DNA of 64,000 nucleotides from Caballeronia sp. dw_19 (GCF_018449515.1 NZ_JAAVUQ010000018.1:62001-126000); one strand, 5' to 3'. Positions 26,987-37,410 are shown, numbered from the stretch's first letter. Notes: generated by a model not told the origin, from the letters alone. Numbers and translations: made by a program.

Positions 26987-28660
26987 ATGAACGCAAGACT
27001 TCTCGCGCTCGTGGGCGTGACGACCCTCAGTGCCGGTTTAGTACTGAGTGGCTGCAGCAAATCCGAATCCGCTTTGCCTCAGCAACAAACGTCAGCCAAA
27101 CCGGTTTCGGGCGGTGCGCTCACGTGGGGTGTCACGACGGAACCCGCGTGCTTCGATCCCCATCGTTCATCGCAACAAAACGCGTTCTGGGTGATCCGCA
27201 ATTTCATCGATTCATTGATCAGCAAGAAAACCGACGGTACCTACGCGCCGTGGCTGGCCAAGTCATGGACGGTCGCGGACGACGGCAAAAGCTACACGTT
27301 CACGCTGCGCGACGACGTCAAGTTCACCGATGGCACTCCGTTCAACGCGGCAGCGGTCAAGGCCAACTTCGACTACATCCTGAACAATGTCAGCACGACC
27401 TCGGCATCGGCTTCGCTACTGGTGCATTTCGACCATGCGGAGGTGGTGTCGCCGACGGTGATCAAGCTCGTCATGAAGCAGGCCGATTCGACGACACTCG
27501 AATCGCTGTCGAGCGTGAAGCTCGGTTTTATTTCGCCTAAGGCGCTCGCCGAGAACAAGGACCTGTGCGGGGGCGGACCCGGCATCGTCGGGACCGGACC
27601 GTTCGTATTCAAGTCATATCAGCGCGGCCAGTCAGCGATTTTCGAACGCAATCCGGACTACCAGTGGGGACCCGGGAATGCGCAGCATCAAGGACCGGCC
27701 TATCTTGATCGCGTCACGTATCGCTTCCTGCCGGAAGCTGCAGTGCGCACTGGCGCACTCAGTTCGGGACAAGTCGATTTGATAGAAGGCGTGCAGCCCA
27801 CCGATATCGCCGTATTCGACAAGGTCGATGGATTCCAGTACCTGACCGGCCCGTCGGCGACGACCTCGTTCACGCTCAACATCAATTACACCGTTGCGCC
27901 AGCGAACGATGTACGCGTGCGCCGTGCGTTGCGCGACGGTTTCGATCTCGACGGGATCGTCAAGAGCGTGTATCTGGGTACCGTGCGGCGCGCTTATTCG
28001 AACATCGGACCGGACAACGCGGACTATGACGCGAGTCTCAAAGGATCGTGGGGCAACAAGGTCGCCGAGGCTAACAAGCTGCTCGACGATGCCGGCTGGA
28101 CGCAGCGCGACAGCGACGGTTTTCGTACGCGCGAGGGTAAGCGGCTCTCCATTGAGGTCGGCTATCCGCAGCCCTACGTACGCGACAGCCGCGACGTGTT
28201 GATTCGCGCGGTGCAGTCCGAGTTGCGTCAGAACATTGGGCTTGATCTCGGCTTGCGCATCACCACGGCAGGTGACTTTGCCAACCAGAAGGCGACCGGC
28301 AACTGGACCATCTATCCGAACACCGACAACCCGTCGGATGTCGCCATGGAGCTATGGGACATGCTGGGTGACCAGGGTTTCCTCTACAACGCCATCAAGA
28401 ATCCCGACACAACCCTCGTCGACGATATCAACCGTGCCCGTCTCTTGCCCGTGGGCGAGGAGCGCCGAAAGCTGCTCGCCAAGATCCAGACGCGTGCGGT
28501 GGATCAGGCGTTCATTGTGCCGCTGTTCGCGCCGGCTTATCACCTGGCCGCGAAGTCGAACGTACATGGTATCGGCTTTGAACCGGAACTGGACGGCCCG
28601 GCGAGTTCTTACGATCTGTGGGTCGAGACGCAGACCGGGCAGGCCAAGCAGGGAGGCTGA
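26987..28660 (+). CDS. Family 5 extracellular solute-binding lipoprotein of a peptide/nickel-type ABC importer
   Basis: A 557-residue receptor with lipobox VLSGC (Cys23). Family 5 features are ALTWGVTTEPACFDPHR near the start, YTFTLRDDVKFTDGTPFNAA, GTGPFVFKSYQRGQSAIFER and VRRALRDGFDLDGIVKSVY. It heads an operon with two permeases and a double ATPase. Gene neighbours encode flavin monooxygenases of the desulfurisation type, so the ligand may be an organosulfur compound rather than a peptide. That is inference. Confidence 0.9.
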   Translation: MNARLLALVGVTTLSAGLVLSGCSKSESALPQQQTSAKPVSGGALTWGVTTEPACFDPHRSSQQNAFWVIRNFIDSLISKKTDGTYAPWLAKSWTVADDGKSYTFTLRDDVKFTDGTPFNAAAVKANFDYILNNVSTTSASASLLVHFDHAEVVSPTVIKLVMKQADSTTLESLSSVKLGFISPKALAENKDLCGGGPGIVGTGPFVFKSYQRGQSAIFERNPDYQWGPGNAQHQGPAYLDRVTYRFLPEAAVRTGALSSGQVDLIEGVQPTDIAVFDKVDGFQYLTGPSATTSFTLNINYTVAPANDVRVRRALRDGFDLDGIVKSVYLGTVRRAYSNIGPDNADYDASLKGSWGNKVAEANKLLDDAGWTQRDSDGFRTREGKRLSIEVGYPQPYVRDSRDVLIRAVQSELRQNIGLDLGLRITTAGDFANQKATGNWTIYPNTDNPSDVAMELWDMLGDQGFLYNAIKNPDTTLVDDINRARLLPVGEERRKLLAKIQTRAVDQAFIVPLFAPAYHLAAKSNVHGIGFEPELDGPASSYDLWVETQTGQAKQGG

Positions 28661-28662
28661 AG

Positions 28663-29592
28663 ATGCTTCAAAAGATCGTTACGCGCTTGCTGACCGGCGT
28701 GCTCGTGCTGTGGCTTGCGGCCACGGCCGCGTTCGTGGCTATTCACGCGTTGCCCGGACGTATCGAAGATGTGCTTGCCGGGGATCTGGCGTATCCCGGC
28801 TTGCGCGAAGCGATCGCGGCGCAATGGGGACTCGATCGCAGTCTTCCCTGGCAGTACGGGCAATTCCTGTTGCGGCTGGGTCATGCGGATCTGGGCACGT
28901 CGTTCGTGATGCAACAGCCTGTTTCTGCCGTGCTGCGTAGCCAGCTTTTGCCGACAGCGGAGCTGGCGGGATCGGCCGGGCTGCTGGCCATCGTGCTGGC
29001 GATCCTGATTGCCACGCTGACCGCCGGGTCGGCATCGAGACAGGGTGCATGGGGTACTCGTATCGCGTCGGTGCTCGAGCTTACGTTCACGTCCACGCCG
29101 GTATTCTGGCTCGGCATGTTGTTGCTGATCGTCTTCTCATTCCAGTTGCGCCTCTTCCCCGTGTCGGGTGCAAGCGGCTGGCGTTCGCTCGTGCTGCCTG
29201 CGGTTACGCTGGCGTTGCCGACGGCGGGGATCCTGTCGCAAGTGATGCGCGAGGCGCTTGAGGCGGCGCTGGAAAAACCCTTCGTCACCACGATCCGTGC
29301 GCGGGGCGTGGGCGAGCTTGCACTGCGCTTTCGGCACGTTCTCCGGCATGCGTTACTGCCGGTCGTGACGCTGGGCGGCTGGCTCATTGGCAGCCTGCTC
29401 GGCGGCGCGGTGATCACCGAAAAAATGTTCGGGCGGCCCGGCATTGGCAGCGTGACGCTCAATGCGGTCACCGCGCAGGACGTGCCGGTCGTACTCGCCG
29501 TGGTGCTGCTCGCGGCCTTCGTCCACGTGGTGATCTCGACGCTGCTCGATGTCGCCTATCTGTTCATCGACCCAAGGTTGCGCAGCCAATGA
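28663..29592 (+). CDS. DppB/OppB-type ABC permease
   Basis: A 309-residue inner-membrane permease with about six helices. The first is TGVLVLWLAATAAFVAIHAL and the family motif is FVTTIRARGVGELALRFRHV, followed by VITEKMFGRPGIGSVTLNAV. The ATG at 28663 follows GGGAGG and lies three bases after the binding-protein stop. The stop overlaps the next gene. Confidence 0.92.
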   Translation: MLQKIVTRLLTGVLVLWLAATAAFVAIHALPGRIEDVLAGDLAYPGLREAIAAQWGLDRSLPWQYGQFLLRLGHADLGTSFVMQQPVSAVLRSQLLPTAELAGSAGLLAIVLAILIATLTAGSASRQGAWGTRIASVLELTFTSTPVFWLGMLLLIVFSFQLRLFPVSGASGWRSLVLPAVTLALPTAGILSQVMREALEAALEKPFVTTIRARGVGELALRFRHVLRHALLPVVTLGGWLIGSLLGGAVITEKMFGRPGIGSVTLNAVTAQDVPVVLAVVLLAAFVHVVISTLLDVAYLFIDPRLRSQ

Positions 29593-30452
29593 GCGAGATC
29601 ATTTATCCGGCCCCGCCCGCCAAGCGGCCTTCGGAGTGGTTGATACAGACCATTCCCCCAAGCGTATTGCTTGCGGGCATCTTCTTGCTGGCGCTAGCCG
29701 TTGCCATTGCTTATCCACCGCTTGTCACGCACTTCGATCCGCTCACAAGCGACATCGCGCAGACACTGCAGCCACCCAGCGTGCAGCACTGGTTCGGCAC
29801 CGACCGCATTGGCCGCGATGTTTTCTCGCGGGTGATCTACGGGGCGCGTTATTCGCTGCTGATCGGACTTGCAAGCATGCTCGTGAGCCTGGCAATCGGA
29901 CTTGTAATTGGCATGACGGCTGGCCTCGGAAAACGTCTGACCGATGAATCCGCTTCGCGCGTGTTCGACGTGCTTTCGGCCTTTCCGCCCATCCTGTTGT
30001 CGCTGTTCGTCGTCACGTTCCTCGGACAGGGCATTGTCAATATCGCGATTGCGGTAGGCATCGCGGGCATTCCGAAATTCGGGCGGGTGCTGCGCAGCCA
30101 GACACTCGTGGTACGGCGTGCCGACTATGTCACGCACGCCGTGAGCTATGGGCTCTCGCGCAGCCGCGTGTTCCTGCGTCATGTGCTGCCCAACGTGCTG
30201 GTTGTCGTGCCGGTGATCGCGACCATCGACATTGGCAGCGCGATCATCGCGGTATCCGGTTTGAGTTTCCTGGGGCTTGGGCCGCAGCCGCCGACGCCCG
30301 AATGGGGCGTCATGCTCGCCGAGGGCCGCGACGTGTTGCGGGTCGCGTGGTGGCCGAGCGTATTCCCCGGGCTCGCGATTACGCTGACCGTTATCGCGTT
30401 CTCTGTGATCGGCAAGTTTTTGCAACGCAAGGTCGAGGGACGAACGCGATGA
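29589..30452 (+). CDS. DppC/OppC-type ABC permease
   Basis: A 287-residue second permease. It has the DppC hallmark HWFGTDRIGRDVFSRVIYGA, the EAA loop VVRRADYVTHAVSYGLSRSR and the C-terminal ISVSGLSFLGLG-type segment (AVSGLSFLGLGPQPPTPEWG). It is ATGA-coupled to both neighbours. Confidence 0.92.
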   Translation: MSEIIYPAPPAKRPSEWLIQTIPPSVLLAGIFLLALAVAIAYPPLVTHFDPLTSDIAQTLQPPSVQHWFGTDRIGRDVFSRVIYGARYSLLIGLASMLVSLAIGLVIGMTAGLGKRLTDESASRVFDVLSAFPPILLSLFVVTFLGQGIVNIAIAVGIAGIPKFGRVLRSQTLVVRRADYVTHAVSYGLSRSRVFLRHVLPNVLVVVPVIATIDIGSAIIAVSGLSFLGLGPQPPTPEWGVMLAEGRDVLRVAWWPSVFPGLAITLTVIAFSVIGKFLQRKVEGRTR

Positions 30453-32230
30453 CAGCCACCGTGCATCAGCCGAAAAAACTAGTCGATATCCGCGGCCTGA
30501 CCATTCGCTTTCCAGGCGCTAACGGGGGCGAACCGCTTGTGCGTGGTGCCGATCTCTCCATCCATGCTGGCGAGTGTGTGGCGCTGGTGGGCGAGTCGGG
30601 TTCGGGCAAGAGTCTGACGGCGCGTTCGCTGCTTGGTCTGGCGGGACCGCATGCATTGATCGATGCCAGCCAGTTCGACATCGATGGACGCCAGGCGCTG
30701 CGCTTCAGCGAGCACGATTGGCGCTCGCTGCGTGGCACCTTCGCGGGACTGGTGATGCAGGACGCGCTCGTTTCGCTCGATCCGCTGCGCACGGTGGGTG
30801 CGGAGATAGGCGAGGTGCTGGTGCATCATCGGCTCGCGCGGTCGCGCCGCGAACGCCGCGAGCGGGTTCACGCAGTGATGCAGGACGTTGGTATTGCCGA
30901 GCCGGAACATCGCGCGAATCAGTATGCGCACGAGTTGTCGGGCGGTTTGCGGCAGCGTGCGCTGATTGCCTCGGCCATAGCAGCAGGACCCGCGCTCGTG
31001 ATCGCCGATGAACCGACTACGGCGCTGGATGTGACCGTGCAGGCGCAGGTTCTCGCGGTTCTTGCGGCGCGTCTTGAACAAGGCGTGGGTGTGCTGCTGA
31101 TCAGCCACGATCTGGCGGTGGTCGCCGGTGTGGCTGATCGTGTGCTCGTGATGCACAACGGTGAAGTGGTCGACAGCGGAACTACCGAGAGCGTGCTGAA
31201 CAACCCTTCGCATCCGTATACGCGGCAGTTGCTGGCCGCGCAACCGTCGGCGCAGTCGCGAGGGTATCGGCTAAGTTCCGCGCGGTTCGTGACGACAGTG
31301 ACGGCTCATGGCGAAGCCAAAGGGGACACCGCCGCTAACGCGCCGCTGGTCGTGCGCGAGCCCTTGCCGCCGCGACGTGCTCGCTCGCAAAAGGTCGTGC
31401 TGCGCGTTGAAGGTATCGGCAAGCATTATTCGCGGCGTGGCGCAAATCGCGGTGAGACTTTTACTGCGCTGCAGGACGTCTCGTTCACCGTGCATGAAGG
31501 GGAGGTGCTAGGTATTGTCGGCGAGTCCGGTTCCGGAAAAAGCACCTGTGCGAACATTGTTCTGGGACTGGTCGAGCCGGATGCCGGCAACGTTGAATTT
31601 CTCGATACGCGCTGGAACGGCAACGGAGTCTCCGAGCGCGCGCGCCGTGACTTGCGGCCACGCCTTCAGTACATTCCGCAAGATCCGCTCAGTTCGTTCG
31701 ACCCGCGTCATACAGTGGGCCAGTTGCTTGAAGAAGCGTTGTGGTCGAAGCGCTTGTTGAAGCCGGCGCTGCTTGCGAAAAGCGTCGAGCTGCTTGAACA
31801 GGTTGGACTCAGTGCAGAGTTTCTCGACCGTCGCCCAACGTCGCTCTCAGGTGGACAGAGGCAGCGCGTGGCAATCGCGCGTGCGCTTGCTCCGGAGCCT
31901 GCACTGATTGTCTGCGACGAGCCCGTGTCCGCCCTCGATGTTTATGTCCAGGCACAGGTGCTCGACTTGTTGGCGGAGTTGCAGGGACGGCTGCATACGT
32001 CGTTGCTGTTCATCTCGCACGATCTCGACGTCGTGCGTCATATCAGTGATCGGGTGCTGGTCTTCAAGGATGGCCGCATTGTCGAAGAAGGCGAGGCAGA
32101 ACGCGTGTTCGCGGCACCTGAGCATGCGTACACGAAGCTCTTGATGTCGTCGACGCCGGCGTTTCGGCGTTCATACCTTGATGACAAGATCAGGACCGAA
32201 GGCCAGTTGCCGGAGCACGAGATGTACTGA
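30449..32230 (+). CDS. Fused DppD-DppF double ABC ATPase
   Basis: A 593-residue protein with two complete nucleotide-binding domains. The first has Walker A GESGSGKSLTARSL, signature LSGGLRQRALIASA and Walker B LVIADEPTTALD. The second, after a linker at about 285-310, has GESGSGKSTCANI, LSGGQRQRVAIARAL and LIVCDEPVSALDV. Such DppD-DppF fusions are common in opine, glutathione and alkylsulfonate-related importers of this superfamily. The ATG at 30449 overlaps the permease stop. Confidence 0.92.
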   Translation: MTATVHQPKKLVDIRGLTIRFPGANGGEPLVRGADLSIHAGECVALVGESGSGKSLTARSLLGLAGPHALIDASQFDIDGRQALRFSEHDWRSLRGTFAGLVMQDALVSLDPLRTVGAEIGEVLVHHRLARSRRERRERVHAVMQDVGIAEPEHRANQYAHELSGGLRQRALIASAIAAGPALVIADEPTTALDVTVQAQVLAVLAARLEQGVGVLLISHDLAVVAGVADRVLVMHNGEVVDSGTTESVLNNPSHPYTRQLLAAQPSAQSRGYRLSSARFVTTVTAHGEAKGDTAANAPLVVREPLPPRRARSQKVVLRVEGIGKHYSRRGANRGETFTALQDVSFTVHEGEVLGIVGESGSGKSTCANIVLGLVEPDAGNVEFLDTRWNGNGVSERARRDLRPRLQYIPQDPLSSFDPRHTVGQLLEEALWSKRLLKPALLAKSVELLEQVGLSAEFLDRRPTSLSGGQRQRVAIARALAPEPALIVCDEPVSALDVYVQAQVLDLLAELQGRLHTSLLFISHDLDVVRHISDRVLVFKDGRIVEEGEAERVFAAPEHAYTKLLMSSTPAFRRSYLDDKIRTEGQLPEHEMY

Positions 32231-32304
32231 CAGCTCCGCGCTTTAAAGAGCTGGCGGCTGCGGTCGGCCTGTGTTCATGTTGAACTCCGCCCGACCCTGT
32301 CCCC

Positions 32305-33669
32305 TCAGGCCGCCACCGCGCCGGCCTTCTCGGCAGAGTACTGGTTAGCAGGCCGCGCAAGGCCAAGATTAGCGCGCAGCGTCCGGCCTTCATACTCCGT
32401 CCGAAACAGCCCACGGCGGCGCAACTCCGGCAGCACCAGTTCGATGAAATCAGTCAGGCTGCCCGGCAGAACCGCGGGCATGACGTTGTAGCCGTCGGCC
32501 CCATATTGGACGAAGCGTTCTTCCAATTGATCCGCGATTTGCTCAGGCGTTCCGACCACTTGCCAATGTCCGCGTGCGCCCGCCACGCGCAGATAAAGCT
32601 GGCGAATTGTCAGGTTTTCGCGCCGTGCCAATTCAAGCGTAAGCAGTTGACGACTCTTGCTCGCGTTCGTTTCCGGCAGCTCGGGAATCGGGCCATCGAG
32701 CGGGTAAGGCGACAAGTCGAAACCACCGGTAAGGCCCGAGACCAATGCGAGACCTACCGCCGGGTCGATCAGCGATTGCAGATGCTCGAACTTTTCGCGC
32801 GCCTCGCTTTCGGTGCGCCCTACAATGGGCATCACTCCCGGCATGATCTTCAGCTCATCCGGATGACGCCCATGTTGTTCGAGGCGGCCTTTGACATCGG
32901 CATAAAAATCGATCGCGTCCTGAAGGGTTTGCTGCGCCGTGAAGATAACCTCGGCCGTACGGGCGGCCAGCGCCCGGCCAGCTTCCGATGATCCTGCCTG
33001 CACGACCACCGGCTGACCTTGCGGCGAGCGAGCAACGTTCAACGGCCCCTTGACCTGGAAAAATCGTCCCTTGTGATCGAGGACGTGACGCTTGGCGGGA
33101 TTAAAGAAACGGCCTTGCTCCTTGTCGCGCAAGAATGCATCGTCCTCCCAACTATCCCAAAGCCGGTCGACGACTTCTGCAAACTCGGTCGCCCGATCAT
33201 AGCGCTCGCCATGATCGAAATGCTTGTCGCGATTGAAGTTCTTCGCTTCATGCTCATTCGACGAAGTAACGAGGTTCCATCCCGCGCGGCCGCCGCTGAT
33301 ATGGTCGAGCGATGCAAATTTTCGGGCGATGTGATACGGCTCGTTGAAGCTGGTCGACGCCGTGCCGACCAGACCGATGTTCTCTGTCACGGCAGCCAGT
33401 GCCGACAGCAACGTGATGGGCTCGAACTGCGCGATGTAGCTGTGAGCGGTGCGGCTCAGGAAGTCCAGGTTATCGCCTCGGGTGCCGACGCCATCGGCGA
33501 GAAACAGAAGATCGAATTTCGCTGCTTGCGCCGCTTGGGCAAGCTGCACGTAGTGCCGGAAATTAACGCCGGCGTCCGCCTGGGCATCCGGGTGCCGCCA
33601 CGCGGCAATGTGATGTCCTGCGGGATAAAGAAAAGCGCCTAGGCGCAGTTGTCCGGTTCGCTTGGCCAT
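32305..33669 (-). CDS. Flavin-dependent LLM monooxygenase (NtaA/SnaA/DszA family), first copy
   Basis: A bacterial luciferase-like FMNH2-dependent monooxygenase of 454 residues. NtaA/DszA family landmarks are FDLLFLADGVG, the flavin-site stretch LVGTASTSFNEPYHIARKFA, SLDHISGGRAGWNLVTSSN, and GPLNVARSPQGQPVVVQAGS. DszA-type enzymes open sulfones or oxidise related substrates with flavin supplied by a separate reductase, which is not seen here. It is convergent with the transporter operon and co-directional with the second copy, 72 bases apart. Confidence 0.88.
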   Translation of the reverse strand: MAKRTGQLRLGAFLYPAGHHIAAWRHPDAQADAGVNFRHYVQLAQAAQAAKFDLLFLADGVGTRGDNLDFLSRTAHSYIAQFEPITLLSALAAVTENIGLVGTASTSFNEPYHIARKFASLDHISGGRAGWNLVTSSNEHEAKNFNRDKHFDHGERYDRATEFAEVVDRLWDSWEDDAFLRDKEQGRFFNPAKRHVLDHKGRFFQVKGPLNVARSPQGQPVVVQAGSSEAGRALAARTAEVIFTAQQTLQDAIDFYADVKGRLEQHGRHPDELKIMPGVMPIVGRTESEAREKFEHLQSLIDPAVGLALVSGLTGGFDLSPYPLDGPIPELPETNASKSRQLLTLELARRENLTIRQLYLRVAGARGHWQVVGTPEQIADQLEERFVQYGADGYNVMPAVLPGSLTDFIELVLPELRRRGLFRTEYEGRTLRANLGLARPANQYSAEKAGAVAA

Positions 33670-33741
33670 GGAGTGTGGGATCGGGATGCTTCGTGAAAGG
33701 GGACGCCGTCGTGCGTGAATTAGCTTGGTGCGGCTGCATGC

Positions 33742-35094
33742 TCAGGCGCTTTTGCGCCATAAGTGCTGGTTCTCCGGACGCGCCAGACCGAGATGCTCGC
33801 GCAGCGTCGTGCCTTCGTAGGCGGTGCGAAAGATGCCGCGCTGGCGAAGGATTGGAACGACGCCATCGACGAAGTCCTGCAATCCACCCGGCAATGTATC
33901 GGGCATGAGGTTGAAGCCGTCGGCGGCGCCGGCCCTGAACCAGCGTTCGATGTCATCGGCGATCTGCTCGGGCGTGCCCACGATAACGCGATGACCCCCG
34001 CCTCCGGCAAGCGCCCGAATGAGTTGGCGCACGGTGTAGCCGTGCTGCCGGGCTTGCGCCAGCGTGGCGTGAAAGAACGTATGGTTGCCGTTGCCCTGGC
34101 CGGGCAGGGACAGGTTGTCCGGTAGTTGCTCATCCAGCTTGAGACGGTCTGGCGTCACGCCCAGGACACCGGCCAGCCGGGTGAGGCTATAACTCCATGG
34201 AATCAGGTCGACCAGTTCATCGCGGCGACGCAACGCTTCGGCCTCCGTTGCGCCGATGATCGTGGTCAGTCCCGCCAGTACCTTCACGGCGTCGGGACCT
34301 CGTCCAAAGGCTGCTGCGCGCGCTTTCAGATCGCGTCCATAGGCTAATGATTCATCGAACGATTGCGAGGCCGAGAACACCGCCTCGGCATGGCGCGCCG
34401 CAAGCTCGCGGCCGTCGCCGGAAGCGCCGGCTTGCACCAGCACCGGATGTCCTTGCGGCGAACGCGGCACATTCAACGGACCTTGCACCGAGAAATGCGT
34501 GCCTCGATGCGAGACGGGATGAACCTTGGCGGTATCGACGAATAGTCCGCTCGTTTTATCGCCGATGATCGCGCCGTCTTCCCAACTGTCCCAGAGCGCC
34601 TTGACGACGCTGGTGAATTCCGCGGCGCGTGCGTAGCGCTCGGCGTGATCGGGCACTGCGTCGCGGCCGAAATTGCGTGCCGAGCCCAGGTCCGCGGTCG
34701 TCACGACGTTCCAGCCGGCGCGACCGCCGCTGACATGGTCGAGCGTGGCGAAGCGGCGCGCGATGTTGTACGGTTCGTTGTAACTGGTGGACGCGGTGCC
34801 GATCACGCCGATATGCGAGGTTGCTGCCGCGATGCTGGCGAGCAGGATGGTCGGCTCGAGCGCGGTGATCGGGCGAAAGTCGATCTGGTCGGCGATGGAG
34901 GCGTTGTCGGCGAGAAACACGGCGTCGAAGCCGGCTGCTTCTGCGATTTGCGCGACCCGCACGTAGTGACGGACGTCGATGAACGCTTGAGGATCGGCGT
35001 CGGCCAGGCGCCATGCGGACGGAACGAAACCCGAATGCAGGATATTGACGTTGAGGTGAAGTTGTCGGGGGGGAGTGTTGGGAAGTTGGGTCAT
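33742..35094 (-). CDS. Flavin-dependent LLM monooxygenase (NtaA/SnaA/DszA family), second copy
   Basis: A 450-residue paralogue of the neighbouring monooxygenase. Shared motifs are VIGTASTSYNEPYNIARRFA, TLDHVSGGRAGWNVVTTADL and GPLNVPRSPQGHPVLVQAGA. The two differ in the middle and near the C-terminus, so their substrates probably differ. It is the first gene of the minus-strand pair; its upstream region runs into the long inverted repeat. Confidence 0.88.
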   Translation of the reverse strand: MTQLPNTPPRQLHLNVNILHSGFVPSAWRLADADPQAFIDVRHYVRVAQIAEAAGFDAVFLADNASIADQIDFRPITALEPTILLASIAAATSHIGVIGTASTSYNEPYNIARRFATLDHVSGGRAGWNVVTTADLGSARNFGRDAVPDHAERYARAAEFTSVVKALWDSWEDGAIIGDKTSGLFVDTAKVHPVSHRGTHFSVQGPLNVPRSPQGHPVLVQAGASGDGRELAARHAEAVFSASQSFDESLAYGRDLKARAAAFGRGPDAVKVLAGLTTIIGATEAEALRRRDELVDLIPWSYSLTRLAGVLGVTPDRLKLDEQLPDNLSLPGQGNGNHTFFHATLAQARQHGYTVRQLIRALAGGGGHRVIVGTPEQIADDIERWFRAGAADGFNLMPDTLPGGLQDFVDGVVPILRQRGIFRTAYEGTTLREHLGLARPENQHLWRKSA

Positions 35095-35223
35095 CTTGCT
35101 CTAGCGCTTATTAGCTGACTTTGAATTCTTGATCGGACAGCCGTGTAAAGCGACGAATAAATCCGCCGATCGATATACGATAAGGAGATTTCGCTCGCGC
35201 CGGTGGACGGGGGGGTGGGTTTT

Positions 35224-35515
35224 GGGGTTGGTGGTCGGGGTCTATGCCGGGTTGGTGCTTTCGGCGTTAGCGGTCTGCGAGAGTCGGATATTCTCTTTAT
35301 CACTATTAGCCACTGTGCGTGGCGGCACGTCATTTCTTTGTCCAAAGCGACAAAGAAACGAAGCAAAGAAAGCGCTTTTAAACCACGCTACCCTAAGTGT
35401 CCACAGCGTGCAGTTTTGATTCATAGGTGCCCCAAAAGCACGGTGCTCGCCAGAACCACGGATGTTTGAACCCCTCCTTCTCGCGAATCCTGACACGAAC
35501 ACGCTTCGCCCCGTA
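35224..35515 (+). repeat. Left arm of a long inverted repeat
   Basis: About 290 bases, including a G-rich edge, the stretch around TTTCTTTGTCCAAAGCGACA and a block around GGTGCCCCAAAAGCACGGTG. It is matched in reverse complement by 35832-35949 plus 37282-37449. Identity is nearly complete over 35230-35360 and weaker towards the loop. The sequence gives short spurious frames in several phases and is not coding. It looks like a multicopy intergenic repeat of Burkholderiaceae. Confidence 0.8.
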
Positions 35516-35949
35516 CGCTCTCGGGCAAGCACGAATTGCCCGGGAACCAGCACGGCCTCACGCGTCTTTTCGGTTTCGTTTTTTGGTGCGTTGGCTACGT
35601 GGTCTGAACAGTTGTTTCCGCCCGCAATGGCATTTCGCGTATTGGTACTTCGGTGTTTGTATTTCCGTATTGGTACTTCATTTCTTGGCGGGTTAACTGC
35701 GTGGACCACGCGCTTATTTTCGCGACCTCGTTTTCAGCAGGGTTGGCGACGTGGTTCGAGGCGCATACATATTTGGAGGGTGGTCGTCCGCGGATAGCGC
35801 GGGGTGCTCCTTGGGCAGATTCAGTCACTGGTGGCGAAGCGTGTGGGTATCGGTGTTCGGAGAAGGAGGGGTTCACACATCCTTCGCTCTGGCGAGCACC
35901 GTGCTTTTGGGGCACCTATGAATGAAAACTGCACGCTGTGGACACTTAG

Positions 35950-37277
35950 CAGGCTGCGGAAATACCTCACTCCGAAGTCACCCAAAAGGTCAGTTCAAAC
36001 GTTGTTAGTAAAGCCCCCCAACTGAGAGACGCGATGCGCGGCGCCGATACCTTTACCGAGAATCTATTCACCTTGCGTAAGCTGGAGGACTTTGTTCCAG
36101 CAGATCATCCGCTGCGCTCGATTCGCAAGATGGTCAACGCAGCGTTGGCCAAGATGGATCGCTTGTTTGCCGGCATGTACGAGGCTGATATCAAAGGTGG
36201 GCGGCCCAGCATTGCCCCGGAGAAGCTGCTGCGCGCGATGCTGTTGCAAGTGCTCTATAGCGTTCGCTCGGAGCGCCAGTTGATGGAGCAGGTTCAATAT
36301 AACCTGCTGTTTCGCTGGTTTATCGGGCTGTCGATGGACGATGCCGTGTGGGTGCCCACCGTCTTCACCAAGAACCGCGAGCGCCTGATCAAGCATGACG
36401 CGGTCATTGAGTTCTTCAACGAGGTTGTGGGCATTGCCGAGAAGAAGTGCTGGCTTTCCGGTGAGCACTTCAGCGTCGATGGCACGTTAATTCAAGCATG
36501 GGCCGGCCATAAAAGCTTTGTGCGTAAAGACGATGATCAGGATAGCGAAGACGGTGGGAACTTCAAGGGCGAGACGCGTAGCAACGAGACGCATGAATCG
36601 AAGAGCGACCCGGATTCGCGGCTGTATCGCAAGGGCAAAACGGCAAGCGAGCTACGCTACATGGGCCACACGTTGAGCGACAACCGCCATGGGCTGATCG
36701 CCAGTGCCGTGGTGACGCTGGCCGATGGCTATGCCGAGCGCGAAGCGGCCAAAGTACTGATCAACGATGCCCGCCAGGCGCTTGGCGATCCAACGCGCGA
36801 GATCACGCTGGGGGCAGACAAAGGCTATGACGCCGCAGAGTTCATCAAGGCTTGCCAGGAAATGAACATCACGCCTCACGTGGCGCAAAACAAGTCAGGC
36901 CGCCAGTCGGCAGTGCCCGAGTCAATCGCCGGGAGTGCGGGCTATGCGGTGTCACAGCAAAAGCGCAAGCTCATCGAACAGGGTTTTGGCTGGGCCAAGA
37001 GCATCGGCGGTATGCGCCAGGTGATGGTGCGCGGCTTGAAGAAGGTCGATCAGATGTTCGTGCTGACGATGGCCGCGTACAACCTCGTGCGCATGCGCAC
37101 CTTGGGACAACTCCGTGCGTTGCAGCCGCAGTGAACCAAAAATGCGCAAGAGAACGTCATAAACAAGTCCGAAAACCGAAATTAACCGGTCCATATTCCA
37201 AACTATGAGAAATCCCCCGCTGAAAATTCTGATCACGCTCATGGCTCAGTAAAGTCGGCCTGTATTTCCGCAGCCTG
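35950..37277 (+). mobile_element. IS5-family insertion sequence, complete, 1,328 bp
   Basis: The element is bounded by 16-bp terminal inverted repeats, CAGGCTGCGGAAATAC at 35950-35965 and its reverse complement at 37262-37277. A 4-bp target duplication TTAG occurs at 35946-35949 and 37278-37281, which fits the YTAR target preference of the IS5 group. It carries one intact transposase gene. Perfect duplication and termini suggest a recent insertion. Confidence 0.92.
36034..37134 (+). CDS. IS5-family DDE transposase
   Basis: A 366-residue transposase with an N-terminal DUF772-type domain (GGRPSIAPEKLLRAMLLQVL and FRWFIGLSMDDAVWVPTVFT). The catalytic Asp residues are in EHFSVDGTLIQAWAG and TLGADKGYDAAEF, and the Glu is in the IEQGFGWAKSIGG region. 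The frame is full length and uninterrupted, so the element may be active. Confidence 0.93.
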   Translation: MRGADTFTENLFTLRKLEDFVPADHPLRSIRKMVNAALAKMDRLFAGMYEADIKGGRPSIAPEKLLRAMLLQVLYSVRSERQLMEQVQYNLLFRWFIGLSMDDAVWVPTVFTKNRERLIKHDAVIEFFNEVVGIAEKKCWLSGEHFSVDGTLIQAWAGHKSFVRKDDDQDSEDGGNFKGETRSNETHESKSDPDSRLYRKGKTASELRYMGHTLSDNRHGLIASAVVTLADGYAEREAAKVLINDARQALGDPTREITLGADKGYDAAEFIKACQEMNITPHVAQNKSGRQSAVPESIAGSAGYAVSQQKRKLIEQGFGWAKSIGGMRQVMVRGLKKVDQMFVLTMAAYNLVRMRTLGQLRALQPQ

Positions 37278-37410
37278 TTAGGGTAGCGTGGTTGAAAGCG
37301 TTTTCTTTGCTTCGTTTCTTTGTCGCTTTGGACAAAGAAATGACGTGCCGCCACGCACAGTGGCTAATAGTGATAAAGAGAATATCCGACTCTCGCAGAC
37401 CGCTAACGCC

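Noticed and set aside
35242-35915. Several long frames on both strands with shared peptide pieces
   Set aside because: They arise from the inverted repeat read in different phases; the same peptide fragments recur in unrelated frames, which indicates repeat DNA rather than genes.
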